Assembly (NCBI GenBank): GCA_003230795.1
Contig: QIGM01000426.1
Location: 1-10,535 of the forward strand
Origin: a bacterium
GTDB taxonomy: Bacteria; Bdellovibrionota_C; UBA2361; SZUA-149
DNA length: 10,535 bases
Direction of reading: 5' to 3'
The notes beneath the pieces are model-generated. The model was not told the DNA's origin. It did not search any database and saw only the letters and a program-made list of their open reading frames with translations. Position numbers and translations under genes: made by a program. Shown here in pieces: positions 1 to 6,222 of the stretch (the first letter of the stretch is position 1; each line of letters begins with the position of its first letter).

Positions 1-89
1 CGGCGAAAGGGACTTACATCAAGTCTGTTTACCTTTCGACGACAATGGGCCCTGGTTTAGGACTCAATCCGGTTCCATTTAGAGACTAG
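1..89 (+). CDS. rplA: 50S ribosomal protein L1, C-terminal end (partial)
   Basis: Reading from base 3 gives 28 residues and a TAG stop at 87-89; the gene is cut by the left edge. The peptide contains KGTYIKSV followed by LSTTMGPG, which matches the highly conserved C-terminal strand of bacterial L1 (the E. coli protein has KGVYIKKV and STTMGAG in the same place). L1 binds 23S rRNA at the mobile L1 stalk and, in many bacteria, represses its own operon. Its position directly upstream of rplJ, in the same direction, fits the usual rplK-rplA-rplJ-rplL order. The tail after the GPG motif (about ten residues, ending PFRD) is lineage-specific. The stop codon lies inside an 8-bp palindrome (GACTAGTC, 84-91), probably by chance. 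Confidence 0.93.
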   Translation, partial: AKGTYIKSVYLSTTMGPGLGLNPVPFRD

Positions 90-100
90 TCGCCACAATT

Positions 101-142
101 AATCTCAGTTGGGTAATCTCAGTTGGGTAAGCTCTGTTGGGG
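101..142. repeat. 14-bp tandem repeat in the rplA-rplJ spacer (about 3 copies)
   Basis: AATCTCAGTTGGGT occurs perfectly at 101-114 and again at 115-128. A third, diverged copy (AAGCTCTGTTGGGG, 3 mismatches) occupies 129-142. The third copy supplies the GGGG of the rplJ Shine-Dalgarno sequence. The array makes up most of the 66-nt spacer between the rplA stop and the rplJ start. It looks like replication-slippage duplication of a ribosome-binding-site region; whether the extra copies have a function is unknown. Confidence 0.9.
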
Positions 143-158
143 AGTGCGAGAAAATATG
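139..158 (+). promoter_or_regulatory. rplJ ribosome-binding site and start choice
   Basis: GGGGAG at 139-144 lies 11 nt before ATG 156-158. This ATG gives a protein starting MNLQEKEAAV, which aligns with the usual L10 N-terminus (the E. coli form has a similar EKEAVV motif near residue 6). Two in-frame upstream alternatives exist, TTG at 123 and GTG at 144. They add residues with no L10 similarity and lie on or before the Shine-Dalgarno sequence, so they are less likely. Confidence 0.75.
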
Positions 159-683
159 AATTTACAGGAAAAAGAAGCGGCAGTAGCAGATTTGAGAGCT
201 CGATTTTCAGAGTCCTCGTCTGCGTTTCTCGTTGATTTTAAAGGGTGCAGCTGCGCAGACCTTACTGGTCTTCGTAACGATCTACGCCCTGCGGGTGCTG
301 AGTTTGCGATTGTTAAGAATACTCTCGCTAAACGTGCAGTTGCTGAGACTGATGTTGCTGAGCTTGATGGGCAGTTTATCGGGCCAACGGCAGTAATCTG
401 GTCAAAGACTGACCCAGTTATGCCGGCAAAGCTGCTTACTAAGTTTGCTAAAGACCAAGAGACCTTCGTTGTAAAGGCAGGTGTTGTTGATGGGCAAGTT
501 GTTAATGAATCAGAGATTGATTCACTAGCGAAACTTCCATCGAAAGAAGAGCTTATCGCAAAGCTTCTTGCACTACTGAACGCACCTGCTACACGCCTAC
601 TTCAAACCATGAATGCGCCAGCTTCTGAGTTGGTCAGGTTGCTTGAAGCGTGGAGAGCGGAGATTGAGAAGAAAGATAGCTAG
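156..683 (+). CDS. rplJ: 50S ribosomal protein L10
   Basis: This 175-residue protein has the normal L10 length (about 165-175). It forms the base of the ribosomal stalk: the N-terminal domain binds 23S rRNA next to L11, and the C-terminal helix carries L7/L12 dimers that recruit translation GTPases. Visible family features are the N-terminal EKEAAVADL helix, the KG...LTGLRNDLR segment (about residues 28-43), the GAEFAIVKNTLAKRA signature (about 48-62), and a long C-terminal helix from about residue 128 (LPSKEELIAKLLALL onward) that is the L12-binding segment. rplL follows after 63 nt, as expected for partners made together. L10, with L12, autoregulates its mRNA leader in many bacteria, but the spacer upstream here is only 66 nt, short for a full L10-binding leader. 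The stop codon falls in an 8-bp tandem repeat. Confidence 0.98.
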   Translation: MNLQEKEAAVADLRARFSESSSAFLVDFKGCSCADLTGLRNDLRPAGAEFAIVKNTLAKRAVAETDVAELDGQFIGPTAVIWSKTDPVMPAKLLTKFAKDQETFVVKAGVVDGQVVNESEIDSLAKLPSKEELIAKLLALLNAPATRLLQTMNAPASELVRLLEAWRAEIEKKDS

Positions 684-704
684 TTTACAAGTTTACAGTT
701 TAGA
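682..704. repeat. 8-bp tandem repeat spanning the rplJ stop codon
   Basis: AGTTTACA is present at 682-689 and 690-697, followed by a partial diverged copy (GTTTAGA, 698-704). The first copy starts inside the rplJ stop codon (TAG, 681-683), so the duplication took in the end of the gene. Confidence 0.85.
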
Positions 705-736
705 GAGACCTCCTGAAGAAGGTAGTCGAACACAAA

Positions 737-749
737 GGGGAAAGAGATG
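737..749 (+). promoter_or_regulatory. rplL ribosome-binding site
   Basis: The GGGGA run at 737-741 lies close upstream of ATG 747-749 (6 nt from the last G). It fits a strong ribosome-binding site for the stalk protein, which is made in several copies per ribosome. A CCTCC stretch at 709-713 could pair with the purine run and hide it; the pairing would be short and is only a possibility. Confidence 0.8.
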
Positions 750-1127
750 AGTGAGTTAAACGTCGAAAGCGTAAAAGATTTTCTAAAAGGCATGTCCCTA
801 ATGGACGCCGCAACTTTGGTCAAAGACCTTGAAGATGAACTCGGTGTAAGTGCTGCTGCTCCTGTTGCAGTTGCTGCTGCTGGAGCTGTTGTTGATGGTG
901 AGGCTGCGGTTGAGCAGACAGAATTTGATGTCGTTCTTACAGAAATCGGCGGCGAGAAAATCAAGGTGATTAAGGCCGTTCGGGAGGTTACTTCTCTCGG
1001 GCTGAAAGAAGCTAAAGAGCTTGTTGAAAGTGCTCCTAAAGCAATTAAGGAAGGCATTGGAAAGGCCGAGGCCGAGGAAATCAAGACGAAGCTCGAAGCC
1101 GCTGGCGCAAAAGCCGAACTGAAGTAG
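747..1127 (+). CDS. rplL: 50S ribosomal protein L7/L12
   Basis: This 126-residue protein has typical L7/L12 length. Residues 1-33 form the dimerisation and L10-binding domain. Residues 34-57 are the flexible Ala/Val/Gly-rich hinge. Residues 58-126 form the C-terminal factor-binding domain, beginning TEFDVVL and containing KVIKAVR (73-79) and [11 protein letters not shown] (84-94), the surface that contacts EF-Tu, EF-G and IF2. All hallmark positions (V74, I75, K76, R79, G85, L86, K90) are present. The hinge is encoded by runs of GCT codons, normal for this gene. A hairpin terminator lies about 120 nt downstream, before rpoB, consistent with L12 being needed in higher amount than polymerase. 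The TAG stop lies inside the first unit of a tandem repeat. Confidence 0.99.
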   Translation: MSELNVESVKDFLKGMSLMDAATLVKDLEDELGVSAAAPVAVAAAGAVVDGEAAVEQTEFDVVLTEIGGEKIKVIKAVREVTSLGLKEAKELVESAPKAIKEGIGKAEAEEIKTKLEAAGAKAELK

Positions 1128-1194
1128 TCAGAGTACACGAAATCGTGGAAGTAGTTACACGAAATCGTGGAAGCAGTTACACGAATTCGTGGAG
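1121..1194. repeat. Three tandem units, each with a 12-bp palindrome
   Basis: The units occupy 1121-1147, 1148-1169 and 1170-1191. Units 2 and 3 are 22 nt; unit 1 has 5 extra bases. Each begins GAAGTAGT (GAAGCAGT in unit 3) and ends in a dyad: CACGAAATCGTG at 1136-1147 and 1158-1169, and the perfect palindrome CACGAATTCGTG at 1180-1191. The dyads start exactly 22 bp apart, close to two turns of B-DNA, so all three would face one side of the helix. The first unit contains the rplL stop codon (1125-1127). They could be operators for a dimeric protein, or simply a slippage-expanded array; the 2-nt centre is too short for an ordinary RNA hairpin loop. Confidence 0.88.
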
Positions 1195-1214
1195 ATGTTG
1201 TGGGAGCTGTCGGG

Positions 1215-1245
1215 GGCTGTAAGGATGCGGCCTTCGGAGACAGCC
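1215..1245 (+). promoter_or_regulatory. Hairpin upstream of the attenuator, with competing pairings
   Basis: GGCTGT (1215-1220) can pair with ACAGCC (1240-1245), and inside it AAGG (1221-1224) pairs with CCTT (1231-1234), leaving a 5-nt bulge. The segment GCCTT (1230-1234) can instead pair with AAGGC (1247-1251), which is the 5' arm of the terminator that follows. A second GCTGT at 1206-1210 can replace the one at 1216-1220. The pairings are visible; a regulatory role as anti-terminator is inference. Confidence 0.5.
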
Positions 1246-1246
1246 T

Positions 1247-1285
1247 AAGGCGAGTAATTTGCTCGCCTTTTGTGTTGTCCTTTTT
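1247..1285 (+). terminator. Intrinsic terminator / rplL-rpoB attenuator
   Basis: A perfect 8-bp stem, AAGGCGAG (1247-1254) with CTCGCCTT (1262-1269), encloses a 7-nt loop and runs into TTTT (1268-1271), with a second TTTTT at 1281-1285. This is the form of a rho-independent terminator with a modest T tract. Its place between rplL and rpoB matches the partial terminator known in E. coli at the same junction, which lowers polymerase-gene transcription relative to ribosomal-protein genes. Incomplete termination is assumed because rpoB must still be expressed. Confidence 0.8.
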
Positions 1286-1293
1286 GTGTTGTC
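1268..1293. repeat. Duplicated T-rich terminator tail (14-bp period)
   Basis: TTTTGTGTTGTC at 1268-1279 recurs at 1282-1293, giving a 14-bp tandem period. The duplication covers the T-rich tail of the terminator and supplies a second T run. Confidence 0.85.
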
Positions 1294-1318
1294 AGGGACG
1301 TTCTATTGGGATGTTTTC

Positions 1319-1345
1319 TTGGCAATAGAGATGCAGTAGTATAAT
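1319..1345 (+). promoter_or_regulatory. Candidate sigma70-type promoter for rpoB-rpoC
   Basis: The -35 candidate TTGGCA (1319-1324) matches TTGACA at 5 of 6 positions. The -10 candidate TATAAT (1340-1345) is a perfect match. The spacer is 15 nt, shorter than the preferred 17, which would weaken it. Transcription would begin near 1352 and give a leader of about 165 nt. Its position just after the attenuator suggests an independent supply of rpoB/rpoC mRNA. Confidence 0.6.
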
Positions 1346-1518
1346 ACGACGCTTCTCAAAAAGGCACCGATTCTCTTTTGCGTAGAGACTCTAAGGCAGA
1401 TGAGGGAGTTTAAGCGAATCCTGAGTATTGGGTCATAAGCTTACTCCGAAAAAAGTCTGAGTTACTGCGTAGTAGAGATTGTTTTAGACAACAAGTTGAA
1501 CATGGGGTTCACTCAAAT
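1346..1518 (+). promoter_or_regulatory. rpoB untranslated leader
   Basis: No gene is seen here. Small foldable segments exist: CAAAA (1357-1361) with TTTTG (1376-1380), ACTC (1388-1391) with GAGT (1406-1409), and ACTC (1443-1446) with GAGT (1459-1462), all 4-5 bp and weak. The rpoB start (ATG 1519-1521) is preceded by GGGG at 1504-1507, 11 nt upstream, a poor and distant Shine-Dalgarno sequence. The start is chosen because the protein from it ([18 protein letters not shown]) matches the usual RpoB N-terminus. Confidence 0.55.
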
Positions 1519-4500
1519 ATGGCAAGCCAGGTCACCGCAAGACTGCGCCTTAGAAGAGATTATTCAAAGTTTGAGAAACCGAAAGAGATCCCCAATCTAA
1601 TTCAGATTCAGTGGAATTCCTATCAGAGATTTCTTCAACCTGAAGTTCCATTAGACGACCGAGAAGATGTCGGTCTCCAAGCCGTCTTTAAGTCGGTATT
1701 TCCTATTCGTGATTACAACGACACGGCCTCCTTAGAGTTCGTCTCGTACACTCTCGGCGATCCAAAGTACGATGTTCGCGAGTGTCACGAAAGAGGAATG
1801 ACTTGGGCTGCGCCGCTAAAAGTTACTGTGCAACTCGTGCTTTGGGATACAAGCACCGACGGTGCGCGTCAGATCCGAGATATTAAAGAGCAGGAAGTTT
1901 ACTTCGGTGAAATTCCTTTGATGAGCCAACACGGCACTTTCATGGTTAATGGAAGTGAGCGCGTGGTTGTCTCTCAGCTACACCGTTCTCCTGGTGTGTT
2001 TTTTGATCACGATAAAGGGAAGTCACATTCCTCTGGTAAGCTTCTTTATAACGCCCGAGTAATTCCTTACCGTGGCTCATGGCTCGACCTTGAGTTTGAT
2101 GTGAAGGATGTACTTCACGTTCGAATCGATAGACGTCGAAAGCAACCTGCATCGATTCTACTCCGTGCGTTGGGAATGACCGGAGAAGAAATCTTTAACG
2201 AATACTACGAAACCGACAAGATTCGCGTTGCGAAGAATGGTGGGCTTTTCAAGGCATTCGTTGCTGAGCAGCTTGAAGGCGAGAAAATCTTCAAAGACGT
2301 GAAAAAGGGCAGCAAGGTTTTCGGTAAAGCCGGACAAAAGTTCAACCGTGCTGTTATTCGCCGAGCTAAAGAAGCTGGCGTTAAGGAAATCGAAATCGAT
2401 CCTAAGTCAGCGAGCACCTTTGTCTCAGCTCATACAGTTATATTGGCACACGAGACAGTCCACGTTCCTGGAACGAAGAAAGTTATCGCAAAGAAAGGCG
2501 AGGTGTTTGTTGGCACGGCGGCTTTGCTTAAGAAACTTCCTGATTCACTAAAGGACGCAGACGAAGAGACACGTGCATCGGTATTCGAACATCTCGAAAC
2601 GGTAATCTCTGCCGGTGAAGCCTTTGAAGAAGATGCGATTGACGCGAAAGGTAAAGTTAAGACTGAAGGCACGCTAATCAAGCTTCGAGACCTTGGTATT
2701 AACGATTTTGAAGTACTGTATCTTCGCGAAAACCATATCGGTGAATCTCTGCTTAAGACTCTTCACAACGATGGTTTGGAGCCTGAGCCAGGAGACTTTA
2801 TTTCGCATATGACGGGTAAGCCCCAGAAGGATGCGCTTATTGAAATCTATAAGCATCTTCGTCCTGGCGATCCTCCTCGTATTGAAACAGCGGAAACGAA
2901 CTTTCATAATCTTTTCTTTAATCCAGAACGATACGACCTTTCGCCGGTTGGTCGCATGAAGCTTGATTTCAAGCTCCATAGTGATTCAAGCATTGACGCT
3001 GGGAAAAATCGCAAGATTGGAAGAAAAAAAGACAGCGTATCAGGATCTGAGTTCACGGAAGGTGGAACTCTTACGCCGCATGATATCAAGGAGACAGTAC
3101 GTTACTTGCTTCGTCTGAGAAACTCAGTCGACCCAGTCTCGTTCTCCGTTGATGACATTGACCACCTTGGGAACCGACGAATCCGCTCAGCGGGTGAGCT
3201 TGTTGAGAACCAATACCGTATTGGTCTTGTCCGCATGGAGCGCGCGATCAAGGAACGCATGAGCATTCAGGATATTGAAACCCTGATGCCGCAGGATTTA
3301 ATTAACTACAAGCCTGTTGCTGCAGCGATCAAAGAGTTCTACGGCTCATCTCAGTTGAGTCAGTTCATGGACCAAACGAATCCGCTCAGCGAAATTACGC
3401 ATAAGCGACGACTTAGTGCCCTTGGGCCTGGTGGTCTGACGCGTGAGAGAGCAGGCTTTGAAGTTCGTGACGTTCACCCGACTCACTACGGTCGAGTTTG
3501 CCCGATTGAAACACCTGAAGGTCCAAACATTGGACTAATTTCTTCACTTGCGACATTTGCACGTGTAAACGATTACGGTTTTCTCGAGACACCGTACCGT
3601 AAGATTAAAGGCAATAAAGTCACTAACGACATCGTGTACCTTTCAGCGATGGAAGAGGCGAGGGAAGTAATCGCGCAGGCGAGTTCTGAAATCGACTCCT
3701 CAGGGAAGTTCAGAGAAACTACTGTCACAGCGAGAAAGAACAACGAATTTATTCTTGTTCCTTCTGAAGAAGTGACAATGATGGATGTGAGCCCAAGTCA
3801 GCTTGTTAGTGTTGCTGCTTCTCTGATTCCATTTCTAGAAAACGATGATGCAAACCGTGCCTTGATGGGCTCGAACATGCAACGCCAGGCAGTGCCACTG
3901 CTCAAAACCTCTGCTCCGCTTGTCGGAACTGGAGTTGAGAGAGTTGTTGCACGTGATTCTGGTGCGGCAGTTGTTGCGCATCGTTCTGGAAAGGTTGAAT
4001 CAGTTGATGCGACTCGTATAGTAATCAAATCGAACGACCTCACCAGCGATCCGCTTGATACCGGTGTGGATATCTACAACCTCGTTAAATACATGCGTTC
4101 GAACCAGAACACTTGCATTAACCAGCGTCCGATTGTTCGCGTAGGCGATAACGTTTCGGGGCAAGAGGTGATTGGAGACGGTCAGTCTACTGATATGGGT
4201 GAATTAGCCCTCGGTAGAAACGTGCTCGTCGCTTTCATGTCTTGGGGTGGATACAACTTTGAGGATTCTATTCTCGTAAGTGAGCGACTTGTAAAAGACG
4301 ATGTCTTCACAAGTATTCACATTGAAGAATTCGAAGCGGTTGCCCGAGACACGAAGCTTGGTCATGAAGAAATCACACGAGACATTCCAAACGTTGGAGA
4401 GGAAGCGCTCGGAAACCTCGATGAGTCTGGAATTATCCGCATCGGAGCTGAAATTGCTCCAGGTGATATTCTCGTCGGAAAGATTACGCCAAAAAGTGAA

Positions 4501-6102
4501 ACGCAACTCTCTCCAGAAGAAAAGCTACTGAGAGCTATCTTTGGTGAGAAAGCCGGTGAAGTTCGAGATACCAGTTTGAGACTTCCTCCGGGAGTTGAAG
4601 GAACGGTTATTGGCGCGCACGTATTCTCGCGTAAAGGAACAACCAAGGACGAGCGTATGCTCGAAATTGAGAAATCCGAAATCGCCAAGCTTGAACAAGA
4701 CCAACGTGACGAAATTCGTATCCTTAGAGACAGTGCGCTGCGTCAGCTCGTTACTATGCTCGAAGGTAAGCCAACCACGGCTCGCCTCGTCGATGAAAGT
4801 CGCCGTCAGCTAATCGCTAAAGGCGATATTCTGACTCGCGATCTTCTTGAGAGTGTTCCATTTGAATACTTGCGAGATATCCAAGTCGGTGACGAAAAGA
4901 TTCACGGAGAGCTAAACCGAATCGTTGTAGGAACTGGTCAGCTTATTAACAATAAGCGTGCGGCCATTTCTGCGAAGATTAAGCGTCTGAAGAAAGGTGA
5001 TGAGTTACCTCCAGGCGTAATCAAGATGGTTAAGGTCTTCATTGCCGTTAAGCGTCGTCTCCAGGTCGGAGATAAGATGGCTGGTCGTCACGGGAACAAG
5101 GGTGTTCTCTCTATCGTCTTGCCTGAAGAGGATATGCCGTACCTACCAGACGGAACTCCGGTTGATATGGTGTTGAACCCGCTTGGTGTTCCTTCACGTA
5201 TGAACGTGGGACAGATTCTTGAAACACACCTCGGCTGGGCTTCTTATCAGGTCGGACGAGAGCTCCGGAATACTCTTGATCAAGTTGTGGATTCGCGAAT
5301 TAAGTTTGCTGATTCACTTCGACGTGATGGAGATCCGGAAGGTAATCTTGCTCAAGCAGCTGCTACTGCAAAGGAAACCTTAGTTGGCGCCTTTGGGGAC
5401 CAGGAGAAGGTGAAGTATGTCAATTCACTGGATGATGTCGATACGCTGGAACTAGCTCAAAAGTGCATGGACGGAGTCCATGTTGCCTCTCCAGTATTTG
5501 AGGGAGTTGAGGAAGCGGAGCTTATCGATTTCGGTAAGGTTGCTGGACTTCCAGGTGATCTGTCGATGGGTCAGACAGAACTCTACGATGGTCGCACAGG
5601 AGAGAAGTTCTCTGAGCGAGTAACCGTAGGGATTATGTATATACTCAAGCTTCACCACTTGGTTGATGACAAGATTCACGCTCGTTCGATTGGGCCATAC
5701 TCCTTGGTTACTCAACAGCCGCTCGGTGGTAAGGCGCAGTTCGGTGGTCAGAGACTCGGAGAGATGGAGGTGTGGGCACTCGAAGCATACGGAGCAGCCT
5801 ATTCACTCCAGGAATTCCTCACCGTTAAGTCTGATGATGTTGCCGGACGTACCCGTATGTATGAGGCAATCGTGAAGGGTGAGAACGTGCTTGAGCCTGG
5901 ACTGCCAGAATCATTTAACGTGATGTGCAAGGAGCTGATGAGCTTGGGACTTGATGTGGAGTTGATTGAAAACGAATCAGCCGAAGAGTCTGAAGTTGAC
6001 GTTACTCCTAATGAGTCATCCGCTAACGGAAGCCGAATCGCGAGCATTCGCCCGGGTATGCCAGGTGCGGGTATGCCAGGAGCTGCTTCTGGTAAAGCAT
6101 AA
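1519..6102 (+). CDS. rpoB: DNA-directed RNA polymerase subunit beta
   Basis: This catalytic-core subunit has 1527 residues, against 1342 in E. coli. The N-terminus aligns through [12 protein letters not shown] and [12 protein letters not shown]. The fork and rifampicin region is intact: Q615, D618, H628 and S633 correspond to E. coli Q513, D516, H526 and S531, the drug-sensitive residues. NFEDSIL carries the acidic pair E915/D916 near the active site, and K1186 and K1194 in [12 protein letters not shown] contact the nucleotide and RNA. The C-terminal [23 protein letters not shown] block is conserved. Extra length lies in about 75 residues in the beta lobe (about 310-385), about 25 residues just after VGRMKLD, smaller additions in the beta-flap/i9 region and before the C-terminal clamp block, and a tail of about 45 residues. 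The tail is acidic, then Gly/Met/Pro/Ala-rich with a duplicated GMPGA. rpoC follows after 117 nt. The gene is intact. Confidence 0.99.
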   Translation: MASQVTARLRLRRDYSKFEKPKEIPNLIQIQWNSYQRFLQPEVPLDDREDVGLQAVFKSVFPIRDYNDTASLEFVSYTLGDPKYDVRECHERGMTWAAPLKVTVQLVLWDTSTDGARQIRDIKEQEVYFGEIPLMSQHGTFMVNGSERVVVSQLHRSPGVFFDHDKGKSHSSGKLLYNARVIPYRGSWLDLEFDVKDVLHVRIDRRRKQPASILLRALGMTGEEIFNEYYETDKIRVAKNGGLFKAFVAEQLEGEKIFKDVKKGSKVFGKAGQKFNRAVIRRAKEAGVKEIEIDPKSASTFVSAHTVILAHETVHVPGTKKVIAKKGEVFVGTAALLKKLPDSLKDADEETRASVFEHLETVISAGEAFEEDAIDAKGKVKTEGTLIKLRDLGINDFEVLYLRENHIGESLLKTLHNDGLEPEPGDFISHMTGKPQKDALIEIYKHLRPGDPPRIETAETNFHNLFFNPERYDLSPVGRMKLDFKLHSDSSIDAGKNRKIGRKKDSVSGSEFTEGGTLTPHDIKETVRYLLRLRNSVDPVSFSVDDIDHLGNRRIRSAGELVENQYRIGLVRMERAIKERMSIQDIETLMPQDLINYKPVAAAIKEFYGSSQLSQFMDQTNPLSEITHKRRLSALGPGGLTRERAGFEVRDVHPTHYGRVCPIETPEGPNIGLISSLATFARVNDYGFLETPYRKIKGNKVTNDIVYLSAMEEAREVIAQASSEIDSSGKFRETTVTARKNNEFILVPSEEVTMMDVSPSQLVSVAASLIPFLENDDANRALMGSNMQRQAVPLLKTSAPLVGTGVERVVARDSGAAVVAHRSGKVESVDATRIVIKSNDLTSDPLDTGVDIYNLVKYMRSNQNTCINQRPIVRVGDNVSGQEVIGDGQSTDMGELALGRNVLVAFMSWGGYNFEDSILVSERLVKDDVFTSIHIEEFEAVARDTKLGHEEITRDIPNVGEEALGNLDESGIIRIGAEIAPGDILVGKITPKSETQLSPEEKLLRAIFGEKAGEVRDTSLRLPPGVEGTVIGAHVFSRKGTTKDERMLEIEKSEIAKLEQDQRDEIRILRDSALRQLVTMLEGKPTTARLVDESRRQLIAKGDILTRDLLESVPFEYLRDIQVGDEKIHGELNRIVVGTGQLINNKRAAISAKIKRLKKGDELPPGVIKMVKVFIAVKRRLQVGDKMAGRHGNKGVLSIVLPEEDMPYLPDGTPVDMVLNPLGVPSRMNVGQILETHLGWASYQVGRELRNTLDQVVDSRIKFADSLRRDGDPEGNLAQAAATAKETLVGAFGDQEKVKYVNSLDDVDTLELAQKCMDGVHVASPVFEGVEEAELIDFGKVAGLPGDLSMGQTELYDGRTGEKFSERVTVGIMYILKLHHLVDDKIHARSIGPYSLVTQQPLGGKAQFGGQRLGEMEVWALEAYGAAYSLQEFLTVKSDDVAGRTRMYEAIVKGENVLEPGLPESFNVMCKELMSLGLDVELIENESAEESEVDVTPNESSANGSRIASIRPGMPGAGMPGAASGKA
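6054..6083. repeat. 15-bp in-frame tandem duplication near the rpoB 3' end
   Basis: GGGTATGCCAGGTGC (6054-6068) is followed by GGGTATGCCAGGAGC (6069-6083), one mismatch. It encodes GMPGA twice and ends 16 nt before the stop codon, in the dispensable-looking tail of the protein. Confidence 0.9.
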
Positions 6103-6104
6103 GG

Positions 6105-6116
6105 CGCTACATAGCG
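6105..6116. repeat. 12-bp dyad just after the rpoB stop
   Basis: CGCTA-CA-TAGCG has 5-bp arms around a 2-nt centre, the same geometry as the dyads after rplL but a different sequence. It overlaps a weaker dyad, TAGC-GA-GCTA (6112-6121). Function unknown; it may be chance. Confidence 0.45.
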
Positions 6117-6136
6117 AGCTAGTTGAAATCAAAAGT

Positions 6137-6173
6137 CTCTTCTAGGGCGGGCTTAGTCTTTGCCCTGGAAGAG
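6137..6173 (+). promoter_or_regulatory. Long stem-loop in the rpoB-rpoC spacer
   Basis: CTCTTCTAGGGC (6137-6148) pairs with GCCCTGGAAGAG (6162-6173) over 12 positions, eleven Watson-Crick and one G-U. Up to three further G-U pairs are possible at the base of the 13-nt loop. No T tract follows, so it is not an intrinsic terminator on this strand. A stem of this length between two cistrons fits an RNase III-type processing or mRNA-stability element; that role is inference. Confidence 0.7.
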
Positions 6174-6192
6174 CGTCGAAGCAAAAAGAAGA

Positions 6193-6219
6193 ATGGCCGT
6201 TGAGCCGAAAGAGGGATAG
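6193..6219 (+). CDS. 8-codon minicistron abutting rpoC (possible leader peptide)
   Basis: ATG at 6193 opens a reading frame for MAVEPKEG that ends in TAG at 6217-6219, directly against the rpoC ATG at 6220 and in the same frame. An AAAGAAGA purine run (6184-6192) precedes it as a weak ribosome-binding site. If translated, ribosomes would terminate on the rpoC start codon and could reinitiate. The rpoC Shine-Dalgarno sequence lies inside it. Chance occurrence is quite possible, and nothing shows it is translated. Confidence 0.25.
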   Translation: MAVEPKEG

Positions 6220-6222
6220 ATG
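6210..6222 (+). promoter_or_regulatory. rpoC ribosome-binding site
   Basis: AGAGGG (6210-6215) lies 4 nt before ATG 6220-6222. This is a good though closely spaced Shine-Dalgarno sequence, stronger than the one for rpoB. The protein from this ATG starts [11 protein letters not shown], as expected for RpoC. Confidence 0.8.

Noticed and set aside
84..91. Palindrome GACTAGTC over the rplA stop
   Set aside because: An 8-bp palindrome is expected by chance in a window of this size, and nothing around it supports a function.
680..1138. Open frame of 152 codons on the - strand across rplL
   Set aside because: It is antisense to a clear L7/L12 gene and its Ser/Ala-rich composition mirrors the GCT-rich hinge. 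No ribosome-binding site or family resemblance was seen.
1502..1600. ATG at 1502 opening a 32-codon frame that overlaps the rpoB start out of frame
   Set aside because: No Shine-Dalgarno sequence precedes it and it overlaps conserved rpoB codons. It is most simply a chance frame.
3024..3030. A7 slippery heptamer in phase for -1 frameshifting in rpoB
   Set aside because: A shift would meet TGA at 3048-3050 and truncate the essential subunit. No stimulatory structure was noticed. The run encodes Lys-Lys in a variable segment and is probably neutral.
3361..3420. Possible rifampicin-resistance substitutions
   Set aside because: D618, H628 and S633 match the sensitive residues. The differences from E. 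coli (T620 for Asn518, Leu for Ile530) are not known resistance changes that I can name.
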